64,000 bases of DNA from an uncultured Oscillospiraceae bacterium (GCA_934466455.1 CAKSLF010000005.1:57114-121113), one strand, 5' to 3'. Counted from the stretch's first letter, positions 30,888-40,167 are shown. Made by a program: numbers and translations. The notes: generated from the sequence alone by a model not told the origin.

Positions 30888-32534
30888 ATGGATTACGAAA
30901 AACTTGCAAATCTGCTTTTCCCCGATGTTACGGAAACTCCCGATGATATGGAAAAACGCTACCCGCCGAGGAATCTTCCGGAGGGAGCAAAGGTTACCCG
31001 TATGGCACCAAGCCCAACCGGCTTTATGCACCTCGGCAACCTCTTCGGCGCAATTACGGACGAACGCCTTGCCCACCAAAGCGGAGGCATTTTTATGCTC
31101 CGTATTGAAGATACCGATAAGAAGAGAGAGGTCGAGGGCGGAGTTGAAACCATAATCTCCGTTTTCAAAAAATTCGGACTGAATTTTGACGAGGGCGCAC
31201 TTGCCGACGGAGAAATCGGAAATTACGGCCCCTATCGCCAAAGACAAAGAGCCGACATATATCATGTGTTTGCAAAAAAGCTTGTTTCCGAAGGGAAAGC
31301 CTATCCCTGCTTCTGCACGGAGGAGGAGCTTTCCGCCATGCGTGAGCAGCAGGAGGCAAAGGGCGTAAACCCCGGCTATTACGGCGAATGGGCTGCTTGG
31401 CGCAACCGCTCAATGGAGGAAATTGAGGCTGCCATTGCCGAGGGAAAAACATGGGTCCTCCGCTTCCGCAGCGAGGGCGACCCGGAAAAATATATCCACC
31501 TCAACGACCTTGTAAAAGGCAAAATCGATATGCCGGAAAACGACCAGGATATTGTTTTGCTCAAATCCGACGGTATACCCACCTATCATTTTGCTCATGT
31601 TGTGGACGACCACCTTATGCGCACCACTCATGTTGTCCGCGGCGAGGAATGGCTTGCAACATGGCCCGTTCATGTTCAGCTTTTTGCTGCTCTTGGTTGG
31701 AAGATGCCGAAATATATCCATACAGCCCAGCTTATGAAGATGGACGGCGGCAGCAAGCGCAAGCTCTCAAAGCGCAAGGACCCGGAGCTTGCATTGGATT
31801 TCTACTTTGCCGAAGGCTATCCCGTCCCTTCCGTAATCGAATATCTGCTTACTCTGCTGAATTCCAACTTTGAGGAATGGCGTATTGCAAATCCGAAGGA
31901 GCCGTATTCAAATTTTAAGTTCACAACAAATAAAATGAGCGTTTCCGGCTCCCTTTTCGATTTGGACAAGCTGCGTGATGTTTCAAAGGATGTTGTGTCC
32001 ATGCTTTCCACCGAGGAGGTTTGGAGTTATCTTACCGATTGGGCGGAAAAATATGACCGGGATTTCTATATGATTCTTGCCGCAGAGCCGGAATATGCAA
32101 AATCCATAATTTCTATCGGAAGAGGTATTCCAAAACCGAGAAAGGATATTGCCGTTTGGAGCGAGATGAAGGACTATATGGCTTTCTTCTATGATGAGCT
32201 TTTTGTTCCGGGAAGCGAGTATCCGCAAAACATGAGCACCGAAGATATAAAAGCCGTGCTCAAAAAATATAAGGACATCTATAACGAAAACGACGACCAA
32301 ACCGCATGGTTCGGCAAAATAAAAGACCTTTCCGTAGAGCTTGGCTATGCTGCGTCACCAAAGGAATATAAACAAAACCCGGACGCATTTAAGGGTCATG
32401 TCGGCGATGTTTCCGCCGTTATAAGAATGGCGGTTACCGGAAGAGTAAACAGCCCGGATATGTTCGCAGTAATGAGCGTTATGGGCAAAAACAAGGTTAT
32501 AAGCAGAATTGAAAAAGCCCTTGCGGCACTTTGA
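30888..32534 (+). CDS. gltX: Glutamate--tRNA ligase
   Basis: Charges tRNA-Glu. 548 residues; class I motifs are APSPTGFMHLGNL near residue 40 (HIGH equivalent HLGN) and KRKLSKRKDPE near 290 (KMSKS equivalent), with ADGEIGNYGPYRQRQRADIY between. The C-terminal part is longer and less typical than in E. coli, as in other clostridial enzymes of this subtype. It starts 13 bases after AGGAGG, a long spacing. glnS follows after 15 bases, so the two ligases are co-expressed. Confidence 0.93.
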   Translation: MDYEKLANLLFPDVTETPDDMEKRYPPRNLPEGAKVTRMAPSPTGFMHLGNLFGAITDERLAHQSGGIFMLRIEDTDKKREVEGGVETIISVFKKFGLNFDEGALADGEIGNYGPYRQRQRADIYHVFAKKLVSEGKAYPCFCTEEELSAMREQQEAKGVNPGYYGEWAAWRNRSMEEIEAAIAEGKTWVLRFRSEGDPEKYIHLNDLVKGKIDMPENDQDIVLLKSDGIPTYHFAHVVDDHLMRTTHVVRGEEWLATWPVHVQLFAALGWKMPKYIHTAQLMKMDGGSKRKLSKRKDPELALDFYFAEGYPVPSVIEYLLTLLNSNFEEWRIANPKEPYSNFKFTTNKMSVSGSLFDLDKLRDVSKDVVSMLSTEEVWSYLTDWAEKYDRDFYMILAAEPEYAKSIISIGRGIPKPRKDIAVWSEMKDYMAFFYDELFVPGSEYPQNMSTEDIKAVLKKYKDIYNENDDQTAWFGKIKDLSVELGYAASPKEYKQNPDAFKGHVGDVSAVIRMAVTGRVNSPDMFAVMSVMGKNKVISRIEKALAAL

Positions 32535-32549
32535 TTTTGGAGGAACACT

Positions 32550-34211
32550 ATGCCAGAAGAAATTTCCAACTTTATACACGACATAATTGATAAGGACCTT
32601 GCAGAGGGCGTTAATACGGAGGTTCATACCCGTTTTCCGCCCGAGCCGAACGGCTATCTTCATATAGGTTCAGCAAAAGCCATTTGGATAAACGCCTATA
32701 CCGCAGAAAAATACCACGGAAAATTTAATCTTCGTTATGACGACACAAACCCCGCAAGGGAGGACGACGAATATGTTCAGAGCATTCTGCAGGATATTCG
32801 CTGGCTTGGTTTTGAGCCTAACGGCGGAATTTTCTATGGTTCCGACTATTTTGATAAGTGCTATGAGTTTGCGGAAAAGCTGATTTTGGACGGAAAAGCA
32901 TATGTTGACGACCTTTCTCGTGAGGAGATGCAGGAATATCGGGGAAACGACGCAGGCAAGCCGAGCCGCCCCAGTCCTTACCGTGACAGAAGTGTTGAAG
33001 AAAACCTTGACCTTTTCCGCAGAATGAGAGCGGGCGAATTTGAGGATGGCGCAAAGACCCTTCGAGCAAAAATCGACCTTGCAAGCCCCAATATGAATAT
33101 GCGTGACCCCGCAATCTATCGCATAAAGCATGTTTCTCATCACCGCCAGGGCGATAAATGGTGCATTTATCCTCTTTATGACTTTGCCCACCCGATTCAG
33201 GACGCTCTTGAAGGAATAACATATTCCTGCTGCTCGATCGAATTTGCAGACCACCGCCCGCTTTATGATTGGGTAGTTGAAAATGTGGGCTTTACAAATC
33301 CCCGTCCGCATCAGTATGAGTTTGCACGCCTTAATGTGACCCATACCGTCATGAGCAAGCGTTATCTCCGTATGCTTGTGGAAACCGGCGTTGTTGACGG
33401 CTGGGACGACCCGAGAATGCCTACTCTTTCCGGTATGAGAAGAAGGGGATATACCCCCTCTTCCATAATAGAGTTTATCAAAACTGCGGGTGTTTCAAAA
33501 GCATATTCCATCGTTGATGTGGAGCTTCTTGAGCACTGCATCCGAGATGAGCTTAACCGTACCGCCCAAAGAAGAATGGCGGTAATCGACCCGGTTAAAG
33601 TGGTCGTGCTCAATTATCCGGAGGACAAAACCGAGTATTTTGAGGTCGCAAACAATGTCAACGATCCGGAGGCCGGCACACGCAAGGTTGAGTTCAGCCG
33701 AGAGCTGTATATAGAGAGAGAGGATTTTGCCGCAGATCCGCCGCCAAAATTCTTCCGTATGAAGCCGGAGGGCGAGGTTCGCCTTATGGGCGCATATATC
33801 GTAAAATGCGTTGGGTACGAAACCGACGAAAGCGGAAAGGTAACGGAGATTGCCGTGACCGCCGACCTTGAAACAGGTAACGCAATGCCCGCCGACGGAA
33901 GAAAAATAAAAGGCACTATCCATTGGGTAAGCGCAAAAAGCGCAGTTACCGCCGATGTTCGTATGTACGGACGCCTGTTCAGCGAAGAGAATATGGTAAC
34001 TCTTCCGGAAGGAAAGGATTACAACGACTTCCTCGACCCTGATTCCGTAAAAGAATACAAGGGCGCAAAGCTGGAGGCAAGCCTTGGCGAAGCGGGCGAG
34101 GACGAGCGTTTTCAGTTTGTTCGCAGCGGATATTTTATTAAGGACAGCAAGAACCCCGGCGTTTGGAATAATATCGTAAACCTCAAGGACAGCTGGGCAA
34201 AACAGAAGTGA
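32550..34211 (+). CDS. glnS: Glutamine--tRNA ligase
   Basis: Charges tRNA-Gln directly. 553 residues: PPEPNGYLHIGSAKAIWINA (HIGH) near residue 31, RYDDTNPAREDDEYVQSI, CIYPLYDFAHPIQDALEGIT and VMSKRYLRMLVETGVVDGWD (KMSKS region) are characteristic of GlnRS and separate it from GluRS. The C-terminal anticodon-binding barrels follow. Most Firmicutes lack GlnRS and use GatCAB amidation, so this gene marks a lineage that acquired it. Behind gltX on the same transcript, with a TTGGAGG ribosome-binding site. Confidence 0.95.
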   Translation: MPEEISNFIHDIIDKDLAEGVNTEVHTRFPPEPNGYLHIGSAKAIWINAYTAEKYHGKFNLRYDDTNPAREDDEYVQSILQDIRWLGFEPNGGIFYGSDYFDKCYEFAEKLILDGKAYVDDLSREEMQEYRGNDAGKPSRPSPYRDRSVEENLDLFRRMRAGEFEDGAKTLRAKIDLASPNMNMRDPAIYRIKHVSHHRQGDKWCIYPLYDFAHPIQDALEGITYSCCSIEFADHRPLYDWVVENVGFTNPRPHQYEFARLNVTHTVMSKRYLRMLVETGVVDGWDDPRMPTLSGMRRRGYTPSSIIEFIKTAGVSKAYSIVDVELLEHCIRDELNRTAQRRMAVIDPVKVVVLNYPEDKTEYFEVANNVNDPEAGTRKVEFSRELYIEREDFAADPPPKFFRMKPEGEVRLMGAYIVKCVGYETDESGKVTEIAVTADLETGNAMPADGRKIKGTIHWVSAKSAVTADVRMYGRLFSEENMVTLPEGKDYNDFLDPDSVKEYKGAKLEASLGEAGEDERFQFVRSGYFIKDSKNPGVWNNIVNLKDSWAKQK

Positions 34212-34235
34212 TTTTTACTTCGGTGAATATAGACG

Positions 34236-34269
34236 AAAAAAAGGCGTTCCAAAAAAGAAACGCCTTTTT
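34236..34269 (+). terminator. Terminator of gltX-glnS
   Basis: AAAAAAAGGCGTT, loop, AACGCCTTTTT. Confidence 0.82.
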
Positions 34270-34297
34270 GTATGTAAAGCAATGTTGCTTTACATAC
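34270..34297. repeat. Perfect inverted repeat at the esterase stop codon
   Basis: 13-base arms GTATGTAAAGCAA / TTGCTTTACATAC with a 2-base centre. It contains the stop codon of the convergent esterase gene and may act as the 3' hairpin for that gene. Confidence 0.7.
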
Positions 34298-34955
34298 AGC
34301 TCATGGAAAACGCAATGCCCGCCGCAAGGCGTTTTTCCGGATTTTCAAAATGTCCGCCGGGATTAAGCTCAAATTTCACATTTGCACCTCGGCTGCGGAA
34401 CAGCTCGGCGGCAGCCCTCGTGCAATCTTCTACCGTAGCCATACGGGGATTTTTTGTTTTGCTTTCTCTGTCGCCGACGGAAAAATAGAACCGCATCGGC
34501 GTGCGGCAAAAATCGGCGGATTTTGCAAAGTCGATGAAGCCGTCGTACCAAAGCGACCCGGAAACTGAAGCACCGGAGAAAAAAGCGGCGGTTTTGTAAA
34601 AGGCATATGCAGAAAAAAGCCCGGCGAGGGAATAACCCGCAATTATTCTTTTACAATTTGTAATATTAAATTTATTTTCGACAAAAGGTATTATATTTTC
34701 AACAAGATTTTTCAAAAAATCGTTTGCGCCGCCGTAAAAATCCTCTCCGCCTCGAAAAACTTTTTTTGCCGCCCAAGGAGATAAATCTCTGTTCCAATCG
34801 GCTGCAACGCAGATAAGCGCAGGCTTTGGAGCGGACAAAAGCTCAAAAAGACGCTCTCCGTCTTCGCCGGGAAGCACCGTCCATACGGAAAATTCAGGGG
34901 GATTTTCCGGCAGAAATACTGTTGCGGAAAAACCGTGCTCTTCAATTTTTTGCAT
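34290..34955 (-). CDS. Alpha/beta-hydrolase esterase (esterase D/Fes-like)
   Basis: 221 residues of the esterase-D (PF00756) type without signal peptide, so cytoplasmic. The nucleophile elbow is RIIAGYSLAGLFSAYAF (Ser near 110), the typical GxSxxG; the acid and histidine are likely in FSVGDRESK and GGHFENPEKR at the C-terminus. Family members hydrolyse S-formylglutathione, siderophore esters or acyl groups; substrate here is unknown. Somewhat shorter than usual (~250). Confidence 0.8.
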   Translation of the reverse strand: MQKIEEHGFSATVFLPENPPEFSVWTVLPGEDGERLFELLSAPKPALICVAADWNRDLSPWAAKKVFRGGEDFYGGANDFLKNLVENIIPFVENKFNITNCKRIIAGYSLAGLFSAYAFYKTAAFFSGASVSGSLWYDGFIDFAKSADFCRTPMRFYFSVGDRESKTKNPRMATVEDCTRAAAELFRSRGANVKFELNPGGHFENPEKRLAAGIAFSMSCM

Positions 34956-34985
34956 AATATATCTCCTTTGCGAAAAAAGCTGTGT

Positions 34986-35450
34986 TTATTTTTTCAGCAG
35001 GTTTTTTCCGATTACAACAATTCCGGCGAGTATTTCGCTAACCGAAATCCCCATAAGAATACCGGAAATAAAGTCCTTGACATCCGTGCCTCCGAGGGTG
35101 GCGGATATAGCACTGCAGGCAATTCCAAAAACAATAAGAAGAACTCCCTTATGCAAAACATTCTGCCGTTCAAGCTCTTGAGTGCGGCGCAAAAGGTCAA
35201 GTATGTGCTCGTCGTCATAACCCCGAAGGCTGTCCTCCGCTGCGTCCTCGCCGTCCATAAGCTCCGCAAGGGTTACGGAGAGAGCGGCGCAAAGCTGCTG
35301 AACTACGCTGTAATCCGGCATACATTTTCCGTTTTCCCATTTTGAAATTGTTTTGTTGGATACGCCGATTTGCTCCGCAAGCTGTTCCTGAGTAAGATTT
35401 TTTTCCTTGCGCTTGTGCGCAATATAGTTTCCGATAGCGGTTTGGTTCAT
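34986..35450 (-). CDS. Xre-family regulator with C-terminal membrane helices
   Basis: 154 residues. Residues 1-65 are a Cro/C1-type HTH (IGNYIAHKRKEKNLTQEQLA, then VSNKTISKWENGKCMPDYSV). After a charged linker, two hydrophobic segments (GVLLIVFGIACSAISATLGG and FISGILMGISVSEILAGIVV) predict a membrane anchor. Such membrane-bound Xre regulators are common in Firmicutes; the signal is not known. The start follows GGAGGCAC. No obvious regulated partner is adjacent. Confidence 0.88.
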   Translation of the reverse strand: MNQTAIGNYIAHKRKEKNLTQEQLAEQIGVSNKTISKWENGKCMPDYSVVQQLCAALSVTLAELMDGEDAAEDSLRGYDDEHILDLLRRTQELERQNVLHKGVLLIVFGIACSAISATLGGTDVKDFISGILMGISVSEILAGIVVIGKNLLKK

Positions 35451-35576
35451 TTTTGTGCCTCCTGTTTTCTTTGATGGCTCGATTATACCGCATTTTTATA
35501 AGCGAATACATCCCCCGACAGTATAATTTTGGCGGAAATAAGCAGATTTCTTTGCGAAGAAGCCGTTTTCAGCCGA

Positions 35577-35619
35577 GAAGCGGCGTTCCTCAAAAATGAG
35601 AGGAACGCCGCTTTTTTTA
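35577..35619 (-). terminator. Terminator of the E2-like/MFS/GDPD/ybaK transcript
   Basis: AAGCGGCGTTCCTC, loop, GAGGAACGCCGCTT; on the minus strand it follows the ybaK stop. The other strand also has a T-run. Confidence 0.82.
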
Positions 35620-35623
35620 TATT

Positions 35624-36115
35624 CTATTCCGCAGTAACAATATCGGAGGTTTTTGCACGGGTAAGACGGATTAAATCCTCCGGCGCAAGTTCGATTTGCC
35701 TTCCGATTTTGCCTGCGCTTACCGTAACGGTTTTGAGCACGAGCACGGATTCGTCAATAACTGTGGGAAATGCTTTTTTCATGCCGAGAGGAGAGCACCC
35801 GCCGTGTATATATCCCGTAAGGGGCAAAAGCTCGGATTGCTTTATCATCTCTATGCTTTTTTCTCCGGCGGCTTTTGCCGCTTTTTTTAGGTCAAGGCTG
35901 CCCGTTCCCGGTACGACAAAGACAAAATAGCCGCCTTTTGCGCCACGGGTAACAAGGGTCTTAAAAACCTCCTCCGGCGATTTTCCAAGCCGCATTGCGG
36001 CGGTTTTTACATCAAGAGAATCTCCTTCGCCGACAGAAAAGGCATGAGGAATATATTCCACCTTTGCTTTATCCAAAAGACGCATTACATTTGTTTTTTC
36101 ATCGGAGCTTTTCAC
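35624..36115 (-). CDS. ybaK: Cys-tRNA(Pro) deacylase YbaK family
   Basis: Trans-editing enzyme that removes cysteine mischarged on tRNA-Pro. 163 residues starting at GTG (36115), which has GGAGG 10 bases before it; an in-frame TTG nine bases upstream is too close to this site. Family features: VEYIPHAFSVGEGDSLDVKT, GKSPEEVFKTLVTRG, GYFVFVVPGTGSLDLKKAAK, GGCSPLGMKKAFPTVID. Its start lies next to the GDPD stop, in the same transcript. Confidence 0.9.
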   Translation of the reverse strand: MKSSDEKTNVMRLLDKAKVEYIPHAFSVGEGDSLDVKTAAMRLGKSPEEVFKTLVTRGAKGGYFVFVVPGTGSLDLKKAAKAAGEKSIEMIKQSELLPLTGYIHGGCSPLGMKKAFPTVIDESVLVLKTVTVSAGKIGRQIELAPEDLIRLTRAKTSDIVTAE

Positions 36116-36120
36116 TGTGC

Positions 36121-36951
36121 TCAAACCTCCGTCATATCAAAATGCTCGCCGATAAAGGTGGAATAACCGAGATTTACGGCGTGCTCAACATCGTCCATGG
36201 AGCGTACCGTCCATGCAACAAGGCGTGCGCCGTAAAAGCGGCACATGGAAAGCCCAAGGCTTTTATCCGTAAAGCGATAGGAGATAAAATCCGGCTTTGC
36301 GATAAAGTTCGACATAAGGTTTGCAAGAGCCGTGTACATAAGCCGGTTTTGTTTGCCCTTCATCTCTTTGAAGTCGCAGCTTAAAAATCCCCTGATAAGC
36401 TCGGGGTGGTTTTCTCTGAACCAGCGCAGCACAAACGGGTTAAAGCTTACAACAACGATTTGACCGTCGTAGTTTTCAATAAGGTCATAGACCTTTTTGA
36501 GAAATTCTTCGTCGATTTCCGTGGAGTCCGTTTTAACCTCGCAGTAAATCGGAACTCCGGCGCAAGCCTCAAGAGCCTCCGTAAAGGTGGGTATGCGCTC
36601 TTCCGTACCAAGCAGGGAAAGAGCCTTCAGCTCATCAAGGGTAAGGTCACGGACATTGCGCCCGTCGCCGCAGACCCTTTGCAGAGTTTCGTCGTGAAAA
36701 ACAACAACCTCGCCGTCCTTCGTCGGGCGAACATCAAGCTCGACGGCAAGCTCTTTTTCCGAACAAAGGCGGAATGCCGCAAGGCTGTTTTCCGGTACGA
36801 CTTCGTTGTCGTAACAGCCGCGGTGGCAGTACACCGCAGGCAAATCAAACCAACGAAACTTGCCCGGAGTTGTCATAAAGACAAAAACGCAGGCGCAGAG
36901 CAGGAAAAGTATGATTAAAATCAGCAAAATTGCTGTAACGGCGTCGTTCAT
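36121..36951 (-). CDS. Glycerophosphodiester phosphodiesterase, membrane-anchored
   Basis: Hydrolyses glycerophosphodiesters to glycerol 3-phosphate and an alcohol. 276 residues: one N-terminal membrane helix (LLILIILFLLCACVFVFM) then the GDPD barrel with CHRGCYDNEVVPENSLAAF (catalytic His-Arg and the ENS metal site), VELDVRPTKDGEVVVFHDET (acidic metal ligands and second catalytic His) and YCEVKTDSTE. The C-terminal AWTVRSMDDVEHAVNLGYST is typical. The catalytic domain probably faces outwards (inference). Overlaps the MFS stop by one base. Confidence 0.92.
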   Translation of the reverse strand: MNDAVTAILLILIILFLLCACVFVFMTTPGKFRWFDLPAVYCHRGCYDNEVVPENSLAAFRLCSEKELAVELDVRPTKDGEVVVFHDETLQRVCGDGRNVRDLTLDELKALSLLGTEERIPTFTEALEACAGVPIYCEVKTDSTEIDEEFLKKVYDLIENYDGQIVVVSFNPFVLRWFRENHPELIRGFLSCDFKEMKGKQNRLMYTALANLMSNFIAKPDFISYRFTDKSLGLSMCRFYGARLVAWTVRSMDDVEHAVNLGYSTFIGEHFDMTEV

Positions 36952-38249
36952 CAGTCGTCACCCGCCGGAGCAAGTGCCTCCAGCTTATCCTGCGGCTTTA
37001 CGGGTTTGCTGTCGCCGTGCTTTACATTAAGCAGCATCAGGAAAGAAATACCCATTGCGCAAAGTGCATAGGGGAAGAGAACGGCATAACTCTTGAATAC
37101 TTTTTCAATAAGAAAGCCCGCAAGCATAGGGGTAACTATCTGCGCCGCCATGGAAGCGGTGTAATAGTAACCTGTATATTTTCCTATATCGCTGCCCTTG
37201 CTCATCTCCCAAATTATCGGGAAGGTGTTTACGATTACGCAGGCATAGCCAAAGCCGATTATTACGAAAAACGGAATCATAAACAAGCCTGCGCTGCGGA
37301 TAAAGGACATAACCAGGAAGCAGAACGCCATAACGCCAAGACCGAGGGTTATTGCTTTTTTTCTGCCAAGCTTTGTGGCGATTGCGCCGGAGGGAATATA
37401 TGCAATAACGGAAGCAACGGTGGCAACCATAAGATAACTTGCAAAGTCGCCGCCTTTTGTGCCGAGATAGTTTGTCATATAAAGGCTGAAGAAGGTAGTT
37501 ACGGCGTTATAGCCGACAAAGAAGAATGCAACGCAAAGAAGCATAAAGATAAGGCTCTTTAGAATGTCTTTTGGCATTTTTTTGCCTTTGGAAAGCTCCT
37601 CGTTAAGCTCCTCCTCGGTGCTTTCATAGCCACCGGTAGCTTCCATCTCCGCAACAAGCTTGTTTTCACGGATCGTCAGCACAAGAATAACAACGGCTGC
37701 CACCATTATTGCGGCTACAATGGCGAAAATCGGGAAATAATCCGGCTTGCCCTCCTTTGGAACGAGAAAAGCGATAAGCCCAAGGGAGATAACTGCGCCA
37801 AGCGCACCCATAAGATTGATTACGGCGTTGCCTTTGCTGCGCAAGGGTTTCGGCGTAACATCCGGCATAAGAGAAACCGCCGGAGAACGGTAGGTGGCCA
37901 TGGAGAACAGCGTTACGCCAAGGCAAAGAGCAAAGCCAAGGAGATTTTTTGTTCTGTCAAACACGGGCAAAAGCAGCATAAAGCAAACTGCGGCTACGGT
38001 CCCCAAAATTATATATGGGGTCCGCTTTCCGAGCTTTGTATGAGTATTGTCGGAAAGATGACCGAACAGCGGAAGCATAAACAGAGCAAGAATATTATCT
38101 ATCGCCATAACTCTGCCGGTGGCTGCTTCGCCGATTTCGAAGGTATTGCGCAAAATAAGCGGAATTATGCTGTCGTACATCTGCCAAAAGGCGGAGATTG
38201 AAAGAAATGCAAATCCGACAAGAAGAGTGCGCTTATAATTAAGTTTCAT
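36951..38249 (-). CDS. MFS transporter (SLC45/GPH-like)
   Basis: 432 residues, 12 membrane helices. The motif GHLSDNTHTKLGKRTPYIIL near residue 63 is the RxGxRxP-type signature shared by sucrose/glycoside transporters of the SLC45 and GPH groups, and the helix 8-9 loop has SGAIATKLGRKKAITLG. A long charged loop (GGYESTEEELNEELSKGKK) separates the halves. Probably a proton- or sodium-coupled sugar carrier (inference). One transcript with the GDPD gene; a link in substrate (glycerophospho-compounds) is possible but unproven. Confidence 0.85.
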   Translation of the reverse strand: MKLNYKRTLLVGFAFLSISAFWQMYDSIIPLILRNTFEIGEAATGRVMAIDNILALFMLPLFGHLSDNTHTKLGKRTPYIILGTVAAVCFMLLLPVFDRTKNLLGFALCLGVTLFSMATYRSPAVSLMPDVTPKPLRSKGNAVINLMGALGAVISLGLIAFLVPKEGKPDYFPIFAIVAAIMVAAVVILVLTIRENKLVAEMEATGGYESTEEELNEELSKGKKMPKDILKSLIFMLLCVAFFFVGYNAVTTFFSLYMTNYLGTKGGDFASYLMVATVASVIAYIPSGAIATKLGRKKAITLGLGVMAFCFLVMSFIRSAGLFMIPFFVIIGFGYACVIVNTFPIIWEMSKGSDIGKYTGYYYTASMAAQIVTPMLAGFLIEKVFKSYAVLFPYALCAMGISFLMLLNVKHGDSKPVKPQDKLEALAPAGDD

Positions 38250-38274
38250 CGGAGTATCCCCCTCTTAAAAAATA

Positions 38275-39156
38275 TCAGTCAACATCTTCAATAATTTCTT
38301 CCGGCGGCTGGTCAAGAATATCCGGGTGGCGGAAGATATTATCAAGATATTTGAATGCGCTTGCATAATAATGACCGTCGGTTATACGCTCGTCGGTTAC
38401 AACGGTAAAATCCACATATTTGTGTTTTTCAACGCTTCCGTCCTTTTGCAGCTCAAGCTCCGTTCGCTTTGCACCAAAGGTAACAAAAACCGGGCAGGTA
38501 CCGAAATTGTAGAGATGGTGGTAGATTGGCGGAATACCGAGGGAGCCGAGGTTTGATACAAATACGCTGCAATGGAAGGGCGATGCACTGTGAACCGTTT
38601 TGGGCAAAAATCCAAAGTAGTCCATAAAGGTAAGCAGCGATACGACAAAGCGGAACAGAAGACCGGGAAGATAATTCATAAATCTTGCAACACGGTCAAA
38701 ATGGTTGGAATCGCCCTTCCTGCGGGCAACTTCAATAGCTTCGTCAACTGCTTTATAGACATCGTCGGCAGTGGCATTCGGCTGAAGAGTAACCTTGATT
38801 GCGGATTCCTGAGCATTAAGGTCGAGGGATTTTTTTACCATCATGCTAAAGGTTATACCGTCGGCATGATAAATTCGCTGACCGGCAACAAAGCGGTTAA
38901 GACCGGGCTTTTGAGAAATCATTCTGACATATGCGGCAAATACTACATGCAGAAATCCAAATCCGGAAAGCCCGTCTTCACGGCGTTTTTTGCGTATGTA
39001 GTTTTCGATGCGTCCCATTTCTACGGAGGACTTAAAAAGGTTTTGAGAATCGTTCCTTGTTTTCATAATAAAAGGAACGACATAAGACATCGGCGACAAG
39101 GAGCGGACACGATAGCCATCATAACGGTCGCCGAGGCGTTTTTTCCTCTTGTTCAT
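38275..39156 (-). CDS. E2-like acyltransferase (2-oxoacid dehydrogenase fold), no lipoyl domain
   Basis: 293 residues resembling the catalytic domain of dihydrolipoyl acyltransferases/chloramphenicol acetyltransferase, without lipoyl or E3-binding domains and without neighbouring E1 or E3 genes. Segments seen: LHVVFAAYVRMISQKPGLNR, VSNLGSLGIPPIYHHLYNFG, VFVTFGAKRTELE and VVTDERITDGHYYASAFKYL. The last corresponds to the catalytic DHRxxDG motif, but the histidine is replaced by Glu (DERITDG). Acyl transfer by the usual mechanism is therefore doubtful. ATG at 39156 follows GAAAGGAA; an upstream open frame is not used. Confidence 0.8.
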   Translation of the reverse strand: MNKRKKRLGDRYDGYRVRSLSPMSYVVPFIMKTRNDSQNLFKSSVEMGRIENYIRKKRREDGLSGFGFLHVVFAAYVRMISQKPGLNRFVAGQRIYHADGITFSMMVKKSLDLNAQESAIKVTLQPNATADDVYKAVDEAIEVARRKGDSNHFDRVARFMNYLPGLLFRFVVSLLTFMDYFGFLPKTVHSASPFHCSVFVSNLGSLGIPPIYHHLYNFGTCPVFVTFGAKRTELELQKDGSVEKHKYVDFTVVTDERITDGHYYASAFKYLDNIFRHPDILDQPPEEIIEDVD

Positions 39157-39247
39157 AAAAAATTCCTTTCTGCGTTTTCGCATATTATTGATATTATTAT
39201 AACAAATAACAGGCAGCAGCGCAAGAAAAACGCCAAAATTATGAGGA

Positions 39248-39311
39248 AAACAAAGCAAAAACGCCCCATGCTCAAACAGACAGAATGAGCACGGAGCGTT
39301 TTTGCTTTGTT
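39248..39311. terminator. Bidirectional terminator with TGAGCAC inner stem
   Basis: Outer arms ACAAAGCAAAAACGC / GCGTTTTTGCTTTGT and inner CATGCTCA / TGAGCACGG. Resembles the terminator at 20666 (same CAAAGCAAAA base). Confidence 0.8.
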
Positions 39312-39330
39312 GTATAATGAAAAGGAGAGG

Positions 39331-40167
39331 TTATTTTCCGTATACGGAGGGAGATTTTTGAGTAACGGTTTTTGCGCTTGCGCCGCCGACATTAACGGAA
39401 GGACTTCCGTAATATTCAAGGCCGCCTGCGCCGTTAATATTAGCTTCAAGCTTTTCTGTGCAGGAAATTTCGGCGTTGCCCGCCCCGTTGACGGTTACAA
39501 AGGCTTCCTTGCAGATAAACTCCTTGGCGTCAAGCTCGCCTGCACCGTTAAATACGGCGGAAAGCTTGTTTGCCGTGCCGGAAATATCAAAATCAGCAGC
39601 ACCGATTACCGTAATATCAAGAGTATCAATATCAATTCCGGTCATTTCGGCGTCAACGCCGCCGGTTATATCAAGAGTAAGGCTGTCTTTTGCGCAGCCC
39701 TCCACAAAAAGCTCGATTCCGCCGGTAATTCTTATGCTGTCGCAATTTGCATAAACAACAGCCTCAAAGTCGCTTGTGCGGAACTGGGTCGCCTTTTCTG
39801 CGGAAAGGCGAATTTCGCCGTCCTCGGCGGCTGCATAAAAGCCGTAATCATCAAGGTCGCTTTGATATTTGAGCACAACGCAGTTTTTATCGGAGGGAAT
39901 AATTTTGATATAGGCTTCGCCGTCATCTTTGAAAGAGAAGGACAGACCGTCGAGCACCACAGAGGTTATTTCCTTTCCGTCGGCGGGATAAACGGTCTTT
40001 TCCGTAACTTCGCCGGAGAGGCTTACAATGCGCCCCGTAATTTTTTCGGGGTCAACATTGTCGATTATTTTATGAACGCCGTTGCGTAAGCCGTCAACAA
40101 CGGCGGAGCAGCTGCTCATAGTAAGAATTATTGTCAGAGCGGCAAGTACCGCCAAAAATTTTTTCAT
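39331..40167 (-). CDS. DUF2807 (putative auto-transporter adhesin head GIN) lipoprotein
   Basis: 278 residues, exported lipoprotein: signal peptide with lipobox TMSSCSAV (Cys20), then a long beta-helix-like domain of repeated short strands (SIRITGGIELFVEGC, LTLDITGGVDAEMTGIDI, LDITVIGAADFDISGTAN, FVTVNGAGNAEISCTEKLEA). This is the head GIN / DUF2807 type fold, whose role at the cell surface is unknown. Last gene of the YtrA-like operon (41797-42156 downwards), so its product may be part of an envelope-stress response (inference). Confidence 0.82.
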   Translation of the reverse strand: MKKFLAVLAALTIILTMSSCSAVVDGLRNGVHKIIDNVDPEKITGRIVSLSGEVTEKTVYPADGKEITSVVLDGLSFSFKDDGEAYIKIIPSDKNCVVLKYQSDLDDYGFYAAAEDGEIRLSAEKATQFRTSDFEAVVYANCDSIRITGGIELFVEGCAKDSLTLDITGGVDAEMTGIDIDTLDITVIGAADFDISGTANKLSAVFNGAGELDAKEFICKEAFVTVNGAGNAEISCTEKLEANINGAGGLEYYGSPSVNVGGASAKTVTQKSPSVYGK

